Assembly (NCBI GenBank): GCA_030603445.1
Contig: JAUVXU010000005.1
Span: forward strand, 1-64,000
DNA: 64,000 nucleotides
Origin: Methanomicrobia archaeon
GTDB taxonomy: Archaea > Methanobacteriota_B > Thermococci > Methanofastidiosales > NM3
Direction: 5' to 3'
Part shown: in pieces, positions 42,595 through 49,917 of the stretch
How the letters are laid out: each line of letters opens with the position of its first letter
Numbering within the stretch: the first letter of the stretch is position 1
Notes under the pieces: model-generated
The model's database searches: none
The model's input: the letters and a program-made list of their open reading frames with translations, nothing else
What the model was told of the DNA's origin: nothing
Program-made: the position numbers and the translations under genes

Positions 42595-43248
42595 ATGGTA
42601 AACAGCTATGATACATTCATCTTTGATTTAGACGGGACCTTGGTCACATTGGAGATTGACTTTTCGGCCTTAAAGAAAGAACTAGGAGAACTACTCGCAT
42701 CCTACGGATTTCCTAAAGAGAAAATCCTGTGGAAGAAAAGCACCATAGAGTCATTGGAACTATTTAAAAAAGAGATGGAAACACTATCACTTGACAGTAA
42801 AACTGCTATGGACAAGGTAAGGTCTCGCATATATAAATATGAAGTGGAGATGGCATCTAGGACGATGCCAATAGATGGTGCCACTAACATCCTTGAATAC
42901 TTGAAAAAAAAAGGATACAAGATTGCAATTGTTACCAGAAATAACAGAAGAGCTGCGAAAATATCAATAAAAAACGCATGCATATCACAATATATTGATG
43001 TTGTCGTAGCAAGAGAGGATGTGACGAATATGAAACCAGACCCGGAACAGTTCGAGACAGCATTGCAAGCTCTTGGGAGCTTACCCAAAAATTCCGTTGT
43101 AGTGGGAGACTTTATTTTTGAGATAACAGCAGGAAAGAAGTTGGGATGTTTTACAATAGGTGTGCTTACAGGAAACGGAGATAAAGAATTATTGAAGGGT
43201 GCAGATAATATAATTTCCTCTGTTGCCGAACTTAGAATGCTCTTTTAA
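42595..43248 (+). CDS. HAD-superfamily hydrolase (phosphoglycolate phosphatase-like)
   Basis: A 217-residue HAD hydrolase with motif I FIFDLDGTLV, motif II IVTRNN, motif III lysine in MKPDPEQ, and motif IV VVVGDFIFEITAGKKLG, where the second acidic residue is Glu rather than the usual Asp. A helical cap (about 20-85) follows motif I. It dephosphorylates a small phosphometabolite; the substrate is unknown. GGAG lies about 7 nt before ATG 42595, so an earlier in-frame ATG at 42559 is unlikely. It stands alone, divergent from the MraY/AglH-type gene. Confidence 0.85.
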   Translation: MVNSYDTFIFDLDGTLVTLEIDFSALKKELGELLASYGFPKEKILWKKSTIESLELFKKEMETLSLDSKTAMDKVRSRIYKYEVEMASRTMPIDGATNILEYLKKKGYKIAIVTRNNRRAAKISIKNACISQYIDVVVAREDVTNMKPDPEQFETALQALGSLPKNSVVVGDFIFEITAGKKLGCFTIGVLTGNGDKELLKGADNIISSVAELRMLF

Positions 43249-43490
43249 CTTCTGCAAAAATATACAAAACGCATGCCCTAAAAACCTTTATGAAAAAGGA
43301 GAAAACCAGTTCATCCACAAAATAGTGGTAAATATGGGGCTAGTGCCAATCTCATATCACATATTGATAAAATATATCTAATATTTACGCCATATAATCA
43401 AACTATAACAAGTTTTTTAAACAATATGATATATAAATTATAAAAACATTTAAAAAATGTATATTTCATTGCAAAAAAAGGTGACTTGAA
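43249..43490. promoter_or_regulatory. Upstream region of the 43491 aminotransferase gene
   Basis: A 240-bp AT-rich gap. It ends with a TATA-like ATAAATTATAAAAAC (about 43433-43447), an inverted repeat ACATTT/AAATGT (about 43446-43460) and the AAAGGTGACTT ribosome-binding site just before ATG 43491. No gene was seen in it. Confidence 0.4.
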
Positions 43491-44543
43491 ATGTCTGTTT
43501 ATGAACTTATAGATAAGATATCAAAAATACAAGCTGAAGGCAAGCCCCTAATCAGATTGGATATAGGTCAGCCAGACCTTCCTGTTCCGTTGAAAGTGAA
43601 AGAAGCAACTAAACAAGCCATTGATGATAATAAAACAGGATACACCCATTCCAAAGGAATACCCCAATTACGCGAAAAGATAGCGAAAAATCATAATGTG
43701 CCTGAGGAAAACGTGATAATAACAGCAGGAGGAAAGTTCCCAATATATGCAGCCTTAGAACAGGTAAAAGGAAATATCACTCTTGTTAGACCATGTTGGG
43801 GCGCCTACACTTTGATGCTCAAAAAGCTATCAAAAACCTATGATACGATAGAAACGACTTTTGAGTCAGGATTCCAAGCAGACCTGCACCAGATTAAAGA
43901 CACAGAGATGGTTGTTATCAACTATCCAAACAATCCAACAGGTGTTGGGATCTCACGAGAAAAACTAAAAGAGCTTGCTGATATGTCAAATGATGCGTCT
44001 TTTACAGTATTATCTGATGAAGTGTACACAAAGATGACATTCAAAGATGCACCTTCTATCACAGAGTATGATTGTAACTATATCACTATTGGTTCATTCT
44101 CAAAGACATTTTCAATGACTGGTTATAGGATAGGGTATGCCATAGGAGAACCTAATGTTATCAAGAAGATCCAGGAATTCCAGCAGCTTACCACAACAAG
44201 CCCGCCAGAATTTGCCCAATATGCCGCATTGTTTGCTATGGACATTATAGATGAAACATCGTCGTTTATCAGCCAATTTTACAAAAAACGAAGAGACGAG
44301 GCACTAGGCCTGCTCAATGATTCAGGATTTGAAGTAGTTCCGTCAGATGGAACATTCTATCTTTTCCCCCGTTTCAAGGGAAATGCTGATGAGTTTGCCA
44401 TGAAACTTCTCGATATGGGCGTTTCGGTCCTTCCTGGGTCCCCATTCGGCCCATATGAGAATCATTTCAGGATATCGCTCGTATCAGAGGAGATGGAAAA
44501 AGCAGTTGGCAAGATGGAAAAAGTCAGGAAAATGTTAGAATAG
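43491..44543 (+). CDS. PLP-dependent aminotransferase (aspartate/aromatic class I)
   Basis: A 350-residue fold-type I aminotransferase. It has LDIGQPDLPVP, GYTHSKGIPQLREKI, NYPNNPTGVGIS, LSDEVYTKM, the PLP lysine in GSFSKTFSMTGYRIGY and an arginine in HFRISLVSE for the substrate carboxylate. It is about 30-40 residues shorter than most class I enzymes, mainly at the N-terminus. Donor and acceptor cannot be told from sequence. GGTGACTTGAA precedes the ATG. Confidence 0.85.
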   Translation: MSVYELIDKISKIQAEGKPLIRLDIGQPDLPVPLKVKEATKQAIDDNKTGYTHSKGIPQLREKIAKNHNVPEENVIITAGGKFPIYAALEQVKGNITLVRPCWGAYTLMLKKLSKTYDTIETTFESGFQADLHQIKDTEMVVINYPNNPTGVGISREKLKELADMSNDASFTVLSDEVYTKMTFKDAPSITEYDCNYITIGSFSKTFSMTGYRIGYAIGEPNVIKKIQEFQQLTTTSPPEFAQYAALFAMDIIDETSSFISQFYKKRRDEALGLLNDSGFEVVPSDGTFYLFPRFKGNADEFAMKLLDMGVSVLPGSPFGPYENHFRISLVSEEMEKAVGKMEKVRKMLE

Positions 44544-44648
44544 CAACTTTTTCTGCCCCTTCTGCTTTTCTTTCTTTAGATTTTTTACAAATCTATATTT
44601 ACCCTATTTTTTTCTACAATTGGGAAAAAAGGCATAAAATAGATCTTA

Positions 44649-45761
44649 CTAAAGGCTATCCAACAGATGCATCAAGATTATCCTACATTCTCGAACTTCA
44701 TCTAACTTATGATCTAGTATTCCCTCTTTTATCAAGGATTCCTCAAGCACGTCAAATTCACGTTTCAGGGAAAAGTAATCCTCGGGAGAAGCATTTGCAA
44801 GTTTCAAGAAGAAGAGCTCAAGTTCTTTTTCTATGCTCTTGTTTTCAGTGATATGTGATGAAAATGATGTATGGTGTACTTCCTTAGAAGATGCATCCTC
44901 TTTAATAGATTTTTCCTCTATACGCGATGAAAATGCTTGTTCCACTAAAATGCCCTCGTCTGTTTTAGTCCGGAGATAGTAATACTTTCCCACAAGAATT
45001 ATAGTGAAAATAGATAAGAGAATATAAAATCCATTATGAATTCCCCAATGCAGTTCCATATATGGGCCAACATAATAACAACCCGTAGCAACAATTATCC
45101 AACCTATAATCTTGCCAAGATATGTCCATGACGAAGTTAAGGCTTTTCCAAACATCCTGGCCTTAGTCATGCTAACATATAACAAAATTGCAAAGATTAT
45201 AACTGGAACATTTACCCCTATCCCAAAAATAATTGGGAAAACTATACCGCTTGATGATGAGATGGCAAGCGGCATTAAAAGACCAAAGAACAGCATCCCG
45301 GAATATGGACAAAAAGCAAATGCGAATAACATTCCTAAAAGCAATGCGCCAATACCGCCCTTCGAAGAAAGCGATGCAGAAAACCTTTGTGTAAGGTTAC
45401 TGCCAAATGATATGTCAAACTCAAATAACCCGGCAAACCACAAACCTATAAATATCAGCACCGGCCCAATTACCATATTTCCATATGTCTGTGTATCGCG
45501 GGCAAAAGACCCCACTACCTGCCCCGCAGATATCATTATTGCGCCAATCACAAAATAAGTCACAATTCTTCCTATGCTAAATAGAAAACCTGCATAAAGT
45601 GCCTTGGATGGATTATTGGCATCATGGGCAATATAACTTATTGCTGCTACGTTCGCAGCAAATGTACATGGACTAATAGCAGTGGCTAGCCCTATGAAGA
45701 ATGATGATATAAACGGCATATTAGTATTGTTTGCAATTTGTTCAATGAATTCTGGTATCAC
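44649..45761 (-). CDS. CcdA/DsbD-type transmembrane electron carrier
   Basis: A 370-residue protein. Residues 15-260 hold about six to seven membrane helices with the two conserved cysteines, C32 in AISPCTF and C151 in FAFCPYSG, that carry electrons across the membrane by thiol-disulfide exchange. A cytoplasmic helical domain of about 100 residues (LELFFLKLANASPEDYFSLKREFDVLEESLIKEG) follows and is unusual for CcdA. It is the last gene of the redox/permease cluster and overlaps the preceding gene by 4 nt. It would pass electrons from cytoplasmic thioredoxins to the extracytoplasmic CxxC proteins encoded next to it (inference). Confidence 0.82.
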   Translation of the reverse strand: MIPEFIEQIANNTNMPFISSFFIGLATAISPCTFAANVAAISYIAHDANNPSKALYAGFLFSIGRIVTYFVIGAIMISAGQVVGSFARDTQTYGNMVIGPVLIFIGLWFAGLFEFDISFGSNLTQRFSASLSSKGGIGALLLGMLFAFAFCPYSGMLFFGLLMPLAISSSSGIVFPIIFGIGVNVPVIIFAILLYVSMTKARMFGKALTSSWTYLGKIIGWIIVATGCYYVGPYMELHWGIHNGFYILLSIFTIILVGKYYYLRTKTDEGILVEQAFSSRIEEKSIKEDASSKEVHHTSFSSHITENKSIEKELELFFLKLANASPEDYFSLKREFDVLEESLIKEGILDHKLDEVRECRIILMHLLDSL

Positions 45762-46471
45762 AGCAATTCCTCTAGGTAATTTTTGAAGTATTCTGTATAA
45801 CTTTGTTTACTAGAAACACGCCTGAACAGATTATACGTGGGATTATGAACTATTGTATCATCAGGGAATATTTCTAGTACAAATACTGATGAGCCATAAA
45901 CGTTGAGCTCGTTGACTATAGTACTGTTTTTTGGATCCTCATAATTTAGGCTGTCATATGTTATTGTGCCATTGGAGAATTCGTCAGGAAAATAGGTGAT
46001 AATAGTATAATATGCATATTCCCCTGCAAGTATACAAGAAGTGCACTGATGTGTTGCATGGAAATGATACACTTTTATAATTTTACTAGGTGTTGTTGTC
46101 GTTGGTGGAAGTGTTGTTGTGGGTGCTAGAGTAGTTGTAGGCACTGGGGTCGTGGTTGGTGGAGGTAATGTTGTAGGTGCGGGAGTTGTAGTTGGTGGAA
46201 GTGTGGTAGGTGCCAGAGTAGTTGTAGGTACTGGTGTTGTAGTTGGCGGGGGTAATGTAATATCTGGTTCACTTGAACCTGTGTTTGCAATTAAAGAGTA
46301 TGATACAAAGGCGATTACAATTATCCCAAGGATTAAGAGGATGCCTCGTGAACTCACAGACCTATTATTTTTTAGAACATTTTCTTTATCAGTAGAACTA
46401 ATCTTGTGGTGAGGAATAAAATCATCCTCTTTGTAAATGCCCCTACCAGGAATTCCCTTATCACTATCCAT
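45758..46471 (-). CDS. Membrane-anchored CxxC protein with Thr/Pro-rich stalk
   Basis: A 237-residue protein: cytoplasmic N-terminus (1-42), one membrane helix (43-62), a stalk of TTTP/APTTLPP repeats (about 72-129) and an extracytoplasmic domain starting KVYHFHATHQCTSC (C143, C146). The CxxC at a predicted strand-helix junction and the overall length fit a thioredoxin-like fold. The same domain pattern (HxT-x2-CxxC, later YF-x-DE and ITY-x-S) is found in the neighbouring 46480-46947 gene, so they are paralogues. I do not recognise a named family. It overlaps the CcdA-like gene and would be its natural redox partner outside the membrane. Confidence 0.75.
   Translation of the reverse strand: MDSDKGIPGRGIYKEDDFIPHHKISSTDKENVLKNNRSVSSRGILLILGIIVIAFVSYSLIANTGSSEPDITLPPPTTTPVPTTTLAPTTLPPTTTPAPTTLPPPTTTPVPTTTLAPTTTLPPTTTTPSKIIKVYHFHATHQCTSCILAGEYAYYTIITYFPDEFSNGTITYDSLNYEDPKNSTIVNELNVYGSSVFVLEIFPDDTIVHNPTYNLFRRVSSKQSYTEYFKNYLEELL
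46087..46260. repeat. Internal tandem repeats encoding the Thr/Pro stalk
   Basis: The stalk-coding DNA is made of short repeats of GTTGTAG/GGTGGA-type units. A unit of about 49 bp (46119-46167) recurs almost unchanged at 46209-46257, indicating a recent duplication. Stalk length is therefore likely to vary between strains. Confidence 0.7.
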
Positions 46472-46479
46472 TATGCCAC

Positions 46480-46947
46480 TTATCCTAACAAAACTAATTT
46501 TTCGTCAAGCAAATCTCTAAAATAGTTTAGAAATACGCCTTTATCATCAGAATACTCCCACGATTTTTTCACTTCTTCGATATGCTGCTTTCCACCATAA
46601 ATCACATTCAAATACAAAGAGGTATAGCAGGAATTATAAATCTTAGAAACATCATCTGTTGATTTATCATCAAGATTATACGAAGCATATGTTATTTTCT
46701 CTGACTTGAGCTCATCTTCAAAATAGAAAAATATCGTTTCGTATGTCCATTTTTCTATATTATAGCATGCTTCACAACGTTTTGTTTCATGAAAATATGC
46801 TATATCTATCCTTTTTATGGAAGAATCTACAGTTGGGGGTGGCTTTGTATCGTTTGAAGATACTATGCACATACTAACTGAAGTTGCCATAAGGACCAGT
46901 GCTATCACAAATATTGTGAATTGTTTATTAAATTGTTTAAATATCAT
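46480..46947 (-). CDS. Signal-anchored CxxC protein, paralogue of 45758-46471
   Basis: A 155-residue protein: a hydrophobic signal/anchor (about 9-27), a short proline linker and a domain with RIDIAYFHETKRCEACYN (C58, C61) and IFFYFEDELKSEKITYASYN. It shares this pattern with the larger Thr/Pro-stalk protein next door. A thioredoxin-like extracytoplasmic oxidoreductase is the likely role. ATG 46947 is preferred; a TTG at 46986 would start inside the previous gene without a ribosome-binding site. It ends 8 nt before the paralogue. Confidence 0.72.
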   Translation of the reverse strand: MIFKQFNKQFTIFVIALVLMATSVSMCIVSSNDTKPPPTVDSSIKRIDIAYFHETKRCEACYNIEKWTYETIFFYFEDELKSEKITYASYNLDDKSTDDVSKIYNSCYTSLYLNVIYGGKQHIEEVKKSWEYSDDKGVFLNYFRDLLDEKLVLLG

Positions 46948-46969
46948 GTAAAAACCAAAAAAGGGAGAG

Positions 46970-47218
46970 TTACATTCTTTCCTCAACCATTTTTTTCAGA
47001 TTTTCAAACGTTGGGACTTGGCCTGTCGCAAGAATCTCACCTTTAAATACAATTGCAGGCGTCATCATAACGCCATATTTATCTGCTTCTTCGGAAAATA
47101 TATTGTATTTAGCCATGTTGATGCCTAATGTTCCTGCGACCATCTGGGCCATTTCTGCTGTTTTTTTGCACCTAACACAAGGAGGTTCCGGTCCAAATAC
47201 TTTTATTTCTTCTACCAT
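46970..47218 (-). CDS. Small thioredoxin/glutaredoxin-like redox protein (CVRC)
   Basis: An 82-residue protein with KVFGPEPPCVRC at the start (C14, C17) and the cis-Pro region MTPAIVFKGEILATGQVP. It belongs to the archaeal small redox-active disulfide proteins (MTH895-like). It could reduce the CcdA-like protein or the permease. Third of three such proteins in the operon. Confidence 0.85.
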   Translation of the reverse strand: MVEEIKVFGPEPPCVRCKKTAEMAQMVAGTLGINMAKYNIFSEEADKYGVMMTPAIVFKGEILATGQVPTFENLKKMVEERM

Positions 47219-47236
47219 TTTTTCACCTCATATAAC

Positions 47237-47491
47237 CTATAAGCCTGCTTCGAAAAATGCGTTGCGCAATGATTGTTCACTGGGGCATACTCCAATGATC
47301 CGAATGTCCTTATCTATGATTATTGCCGGTGTTGTTTCAAGACCGTACTCCTTAGTTTTTTCATTTACTCCCTTGTAGATAATGAACTCTGCCTTTCCAT
47401 CGTAGTCTCCCTTGACCTTATCTATTAGCTTTAGCATCATTCTCCCGCCTGAACACGGCGGTTCAGAGGCAAATATCTCAACTTTTATCAT
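47237..47491 (-). CDS. Small thioredoxin-like protein lacking the second active-site cysteine (CSGG)
   Basis: An 84-residue protein with the same fold pattern as its neighbours (VEIFASEPPCSGG ... TTPAIIIDKDIRIIGVCPS) but only the first cysteine of CxxC (C13; Gly at the fourth position). It can form mixed disulfides or bind a metal/thiol but not cycle through an internal CxxC disulfide, unless the C-terminal Cys in GVCPS takes part. GGGGGTAAAAA precedes the ATG; it overlaps the CAGC copy by 14 nt. Confidence 0.8.
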   Translation of the reverse strand: MIKVEIFASEPPCSGGRMMLKLIDKVKGDYDGKAEFIIYKGVNEKTKEYGLETTPAIIIDKDIRIIGVCPSEQSLRNAFFEAGL

Positions 47492-47753
47492 TTTTTACCC
47501 CCATTTCCATCAAAGCTGCAGCTATTGTGTCATAACTTGGACACAGCCCCATCATTTCAATCCGCCCTTCCTCTATTATTGTTGCAGGTACGTACGTAAT
47601 CTTATATTGCACAAATTCATCACACATGCCTATGTGTTTTATCACTTTTACTTCTGGGAAGTTCTCCTGTACCTTATCCGCCAGTTCTAAAAGAGCCACA
47701 CATCCTGCACAGGGGGGTTCAGCCGTAAACACTTCGAGTTTTACCAATTTCAT
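47478..47753 (-). CDS. Small thioredoxin-like protein (CAGC)
   Basis: A 91-residue protein with KLEVFTAEPPCAGC (C15, C18), the cis-Pro strand TYVPATIIEEGRIEMMGLCPS and an extra cysteine in HIGMCDEF. It is the first of three related small redox proteins after the permease gene, 76 nt away. Its partner in the neighbourhood is likely the permease or the overlapping CSGG copy. Confidence 0.85.
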   Translation of the reverse strand: MKLVKLEVFTAEPPCAGCVALLELADKVQENFPEVKVIKHIGMCDEFVQYKITYVPATIIEEGRIEMMGLCPSYDTIAAALMEMGVKNDKS

Positions 47754-47829
47754 GCATCTCCTTTTTGTATTATATTAACAGATTATAATACTCTTAAGTA
47801 TTAATATGTTTCTCCTTATATTATCTATT

Positions 47830-48867
47830 TTAAAGTGCTCCATAGACTAAGCCTGAAGTTGTTGCAAATACGACAACAAGCGTCACATAGACAATTGTTT
47901 TTTTTGTGCCCATTACCTGCCTTATAGCAAGCATATTTGGCAATGACAATGCAGGTCCGGCTAGCAATAATGCCAGTTCTGGGCCCTTGTTCATCCCGAG
48001 GCTAGTAAGAGATTCTACGATCGGGACCTCTGTTAACGTAGCAAAATACATAAATGCCCCAACAATAGAAGCAGTGAGGTTTGAAATCAAAGAGTTCGAA
48101 CCAACATAGCGTGCAACGTACTCTGGCGGCATGAATTCCTTGATAAGGCCTGCTGTAAAAACCCCGATTAAAAGTAAGGGAAATATCATCTTAAATAGAG
48201 AAAATGTTTCTTCTCCCCACTGCTTAGATTCCTCCTTGCTAAGCCAAAAGTATGTGATGAGCGCTATTATAGAAACAAGCGCCAGTACAATTGGTATTTT
48301 AAAATTATTAGATATGGCAGCTGTTCCAACTAATAGCACAAATACTAAGTTAACAAACAATAGGACTGCCTTTTTTTCTGTTATGCCTCCAGAAGATGCA
48401 ATCTTAGGTGTGTTTTTTTCCACCTCATCCTTTTTTTCAAAAATAAATTCCATGATGAGCCCAATTATTATTGCCATTCCTATAGCAGCTACTGCACGTG
48501 CCAATCCAATATTATATCCCAAAACTTTTGCAGTAAGTGATATTGCCAGGATGTTTATTGCAGGCCCAGAGTAAAGGAATGTTGTTGCTGGACCAATTCC
48601 TGCGCCACGCTTAGAAATGCCTGCAAAAAGTGGTATTACGGTGCATGAGCAGGCTGCAAGTATGCAGCCAGATATTGAGGAGACCCCATATGATATGTAT
48701 CTTTTTGTGCCATATCCGAAATATTTCATCACAGCCTGTTTAGATATAAAAACAGCAATAGCGCCTGCTATAAAAAAAGCGGGGACAAGGCAAGTAAGCG
48801 TATGTGCAGATAGGTATTCTATAAGTTCATTTATACCAGATTCTACTCCACGATAAAGGTAGTCCAT
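47830..48867 (-). CDS. Permease of the COG0701/ArsP type
   Basis: A 345-residue membrane protein with about eight helices in two halves. The first half has AACSCTVIPLFAGISKRGAGIGPATTFLYSGPAINI, with the CSC pair (C73, C75) typical of the family; the second half repeats the pattern in FATLTEVPIVESLTSLGMNKGPELALLLAGPALSLPN. Relatives export organoarsenicals (ArsP) or metals. An ArsR regulator lies upstream and three thioredoxin-like genes downstream. The 136-bp gap to arsR holds its own TATA-like TTTATAAATC-type sequence and a motif shared with the arsR promoter. Confidence 0.82.
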   Translation of the reverse strand: MDYLYRGVESGINELIEYLSAHTLTCLVPAFFIAGAIAVFISKQAVMKYFGYGTKRYISYGVSSISGCILAACSCTVIPLFAGISKRGAGIGPATTFLYSGPAINILAISLTAKVLGYNIGLARAVAAIGMAIIIGLIMEFIFEKKDEVEKNTPKIASSGGITEKKAVLLFVNLVFVLLVGTAAISNNFKIPIVLALVSIIALITYFWLSKEESKQWGEETFSLFKMIFPLLLIGVFTAGLIKEFMPPEYVARYVGSNSLISNLTASIVGAFMYFATLTEVPIVESLTSLGMNKGPELALLLAGPALSLPNMLAIRQVMGTKKTIVYVTLVVVFATTSGLVYGAL

Positions 48868-48895
48868 TCAACTGTCTCCTAAGGATATATAAGTA

Positions 48896-48907
48896 ATTAG
48901 TTATATA
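48896..48907. promoter_or_regulatory. Candidate ArsR operator upstream of the permease gene
   Basis: ATTAGTTATATA, part of a looser inverted repeat with the following ACTGAT. The identical 12-mer occurs at 49299-49310 upstream of the arsR-like gene. Shared position before the two transcripts of one regulatory unit suggests an ArsR binding site. Confidence 0.45.
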
Positions 48908-49003
48908 CTGATATTTGATTTATAAATCTTTCTATAAAATATATCCTATAAAAATACAAGTAGTCTTCTTAATGACAAATAGATAAAAACAGATTGTAGT
49001 AAA

Positions 49004-49279
49004 CTACCGTACGTAGTTAGACATTATATCAAGAAGGGAGTATATATCATCAGAAGTGGTAAAATATAAGATTTTTTTGCCATCTCGCCTGTAATCAATC
49101 AATCCTGCCTCCCGCAAGACACGCAAATGCTGGGAAACGTTAGACTGTGATGTGCCAATATAAGGGACAATCTCGCAAACACATCTCTCTCCTTTTCGTA
49201 AGAATTCCAAAATCTTTATCCTGTTCTCATCACTTAAAGCTTTGAAAAGATATGCCAAATAACGTACATTCGCACCCAT
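49004..49279 (-). CDS. ArsR/SmtB-family metal(loid)-responsive repressor
   Basis: A 91-residue winged-helix regulator. The helix-3 metal site ERCVCEIV (C33, C35) matches the ELCVCD motif for As(III)/Sb(III)-type sensors, and the DNA-recognition helix GTSQSNVSQHLRVLREAGLI is typical. It should release DNA when it binds a metalloid or metal. It is upstream of the permease and redox genes on the same strand. A third cysteine for a three-coordinate site is not obvious in the sequence. Confidence 0.88.
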   Translation of the reverse strand: MGANVRYLAYLFKALSDENRIKILEFLRKGERCVCEIVPYIGTSQSNVSQHLRVLREAGLIDYRRDGKKILYFTTSDDIYSLLDIMSNYVR

Positions 49280-49298
49280 TAGATTATCTTTTACATAT

Positions 49299-49310
49299 AT
49301 TAGTTATATA
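49299..49310. promoter_or_regulatory. Candidate ArsR operator upstream of the arsR gene
   Basis: A second exact copy of ATTAGTTATATA, 20 nt upstream of the arsR ATG. It overlaps an AT-rich stretch that could be the promoter, consistent with autoregulation (inference). Confidence 0.45.
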
Positions 49311-49382
49311 ATTTGTTGTTAAAAACTAAAGGCTATTATAATAGCAAAAAACATGAAAAAAGGAAATAAATATGAATTAATG

Positions 49383-49700
49383 TTACTTTTCATTGTCTTT
49401 TTTCCATGAATGGATAGCTTTAATCAAAGCCTTACGAGACCACACTTCCTCGGGGAATCCCCTCATAAGCATAAGCACGGATATTGCTTCAACTATTTCC
49501 TCTTCACATGCGCCAGCATCCATGGCCCTCTTAACATGGTAATCAATGCATGTTTCACAGCGATTAATAATAGATATTACTATAGCGATTAGTTCTTTTG
49601 TCTTTAAATCCAGTACAGTAGATTCGTTCATTACACTACGTACCATAGTGTCATATGTGTTCCACAACTTAGCATAATGTTTCTCTATAAGTGATGGCAT
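49383..49700 (-). CDS. AhpD/carboxymuconolactone decarboxylase-like protein
   Basis: A 105-residue all-helical protein with the AhpD redox motif CETCIDYH (C48, C51, H55). Such proteins act as disulfide reductases or peroxidase partners; true carboxymuconolactone decarboxylase activity is unlikely. GAGGTGTAAAG precedes the ATG. It is upstream of arsR by 103 nt and may be part of the redox neighbourhood, though with its own promoter. Confidence 0.85.
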   Translation of the reverse strand: MPSLIEKHYAKLWNTYDTMVRSVMNESTVLDLKTKELIAIVISIINRCETCIDYHVKRAMDAGACEEEIVEAISVLMLMRGFPEEVWSRKALIKAIHSWKKDNEK

Positions 49701-49917
49701 ACTTTACACCTCTTATGGCATATTATCACTTAAATAAAATAAAGTTTCCTATAAGCACTTATGACAAAGCGAGCAATACTATGGGGCGAGAAGAAAGAGA
49801 ATAAATAAGATATGTCCACCAAACTTATGCTTTCTTGGCCTATGCATAATAATTAAATAGTTTGAAAAGCTAAAAGTTTCACTATTAAGTCTTTTTCAAT
49901 TCTATGAGGGGGGAATT

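Noticed and set aside
46119-46412. 97-codon Val/Gly-rich + strand frame
   Set aside because: It is the antisense reading of the Thr/Pro stalk repeats, which gives simple GVVVG repeats.
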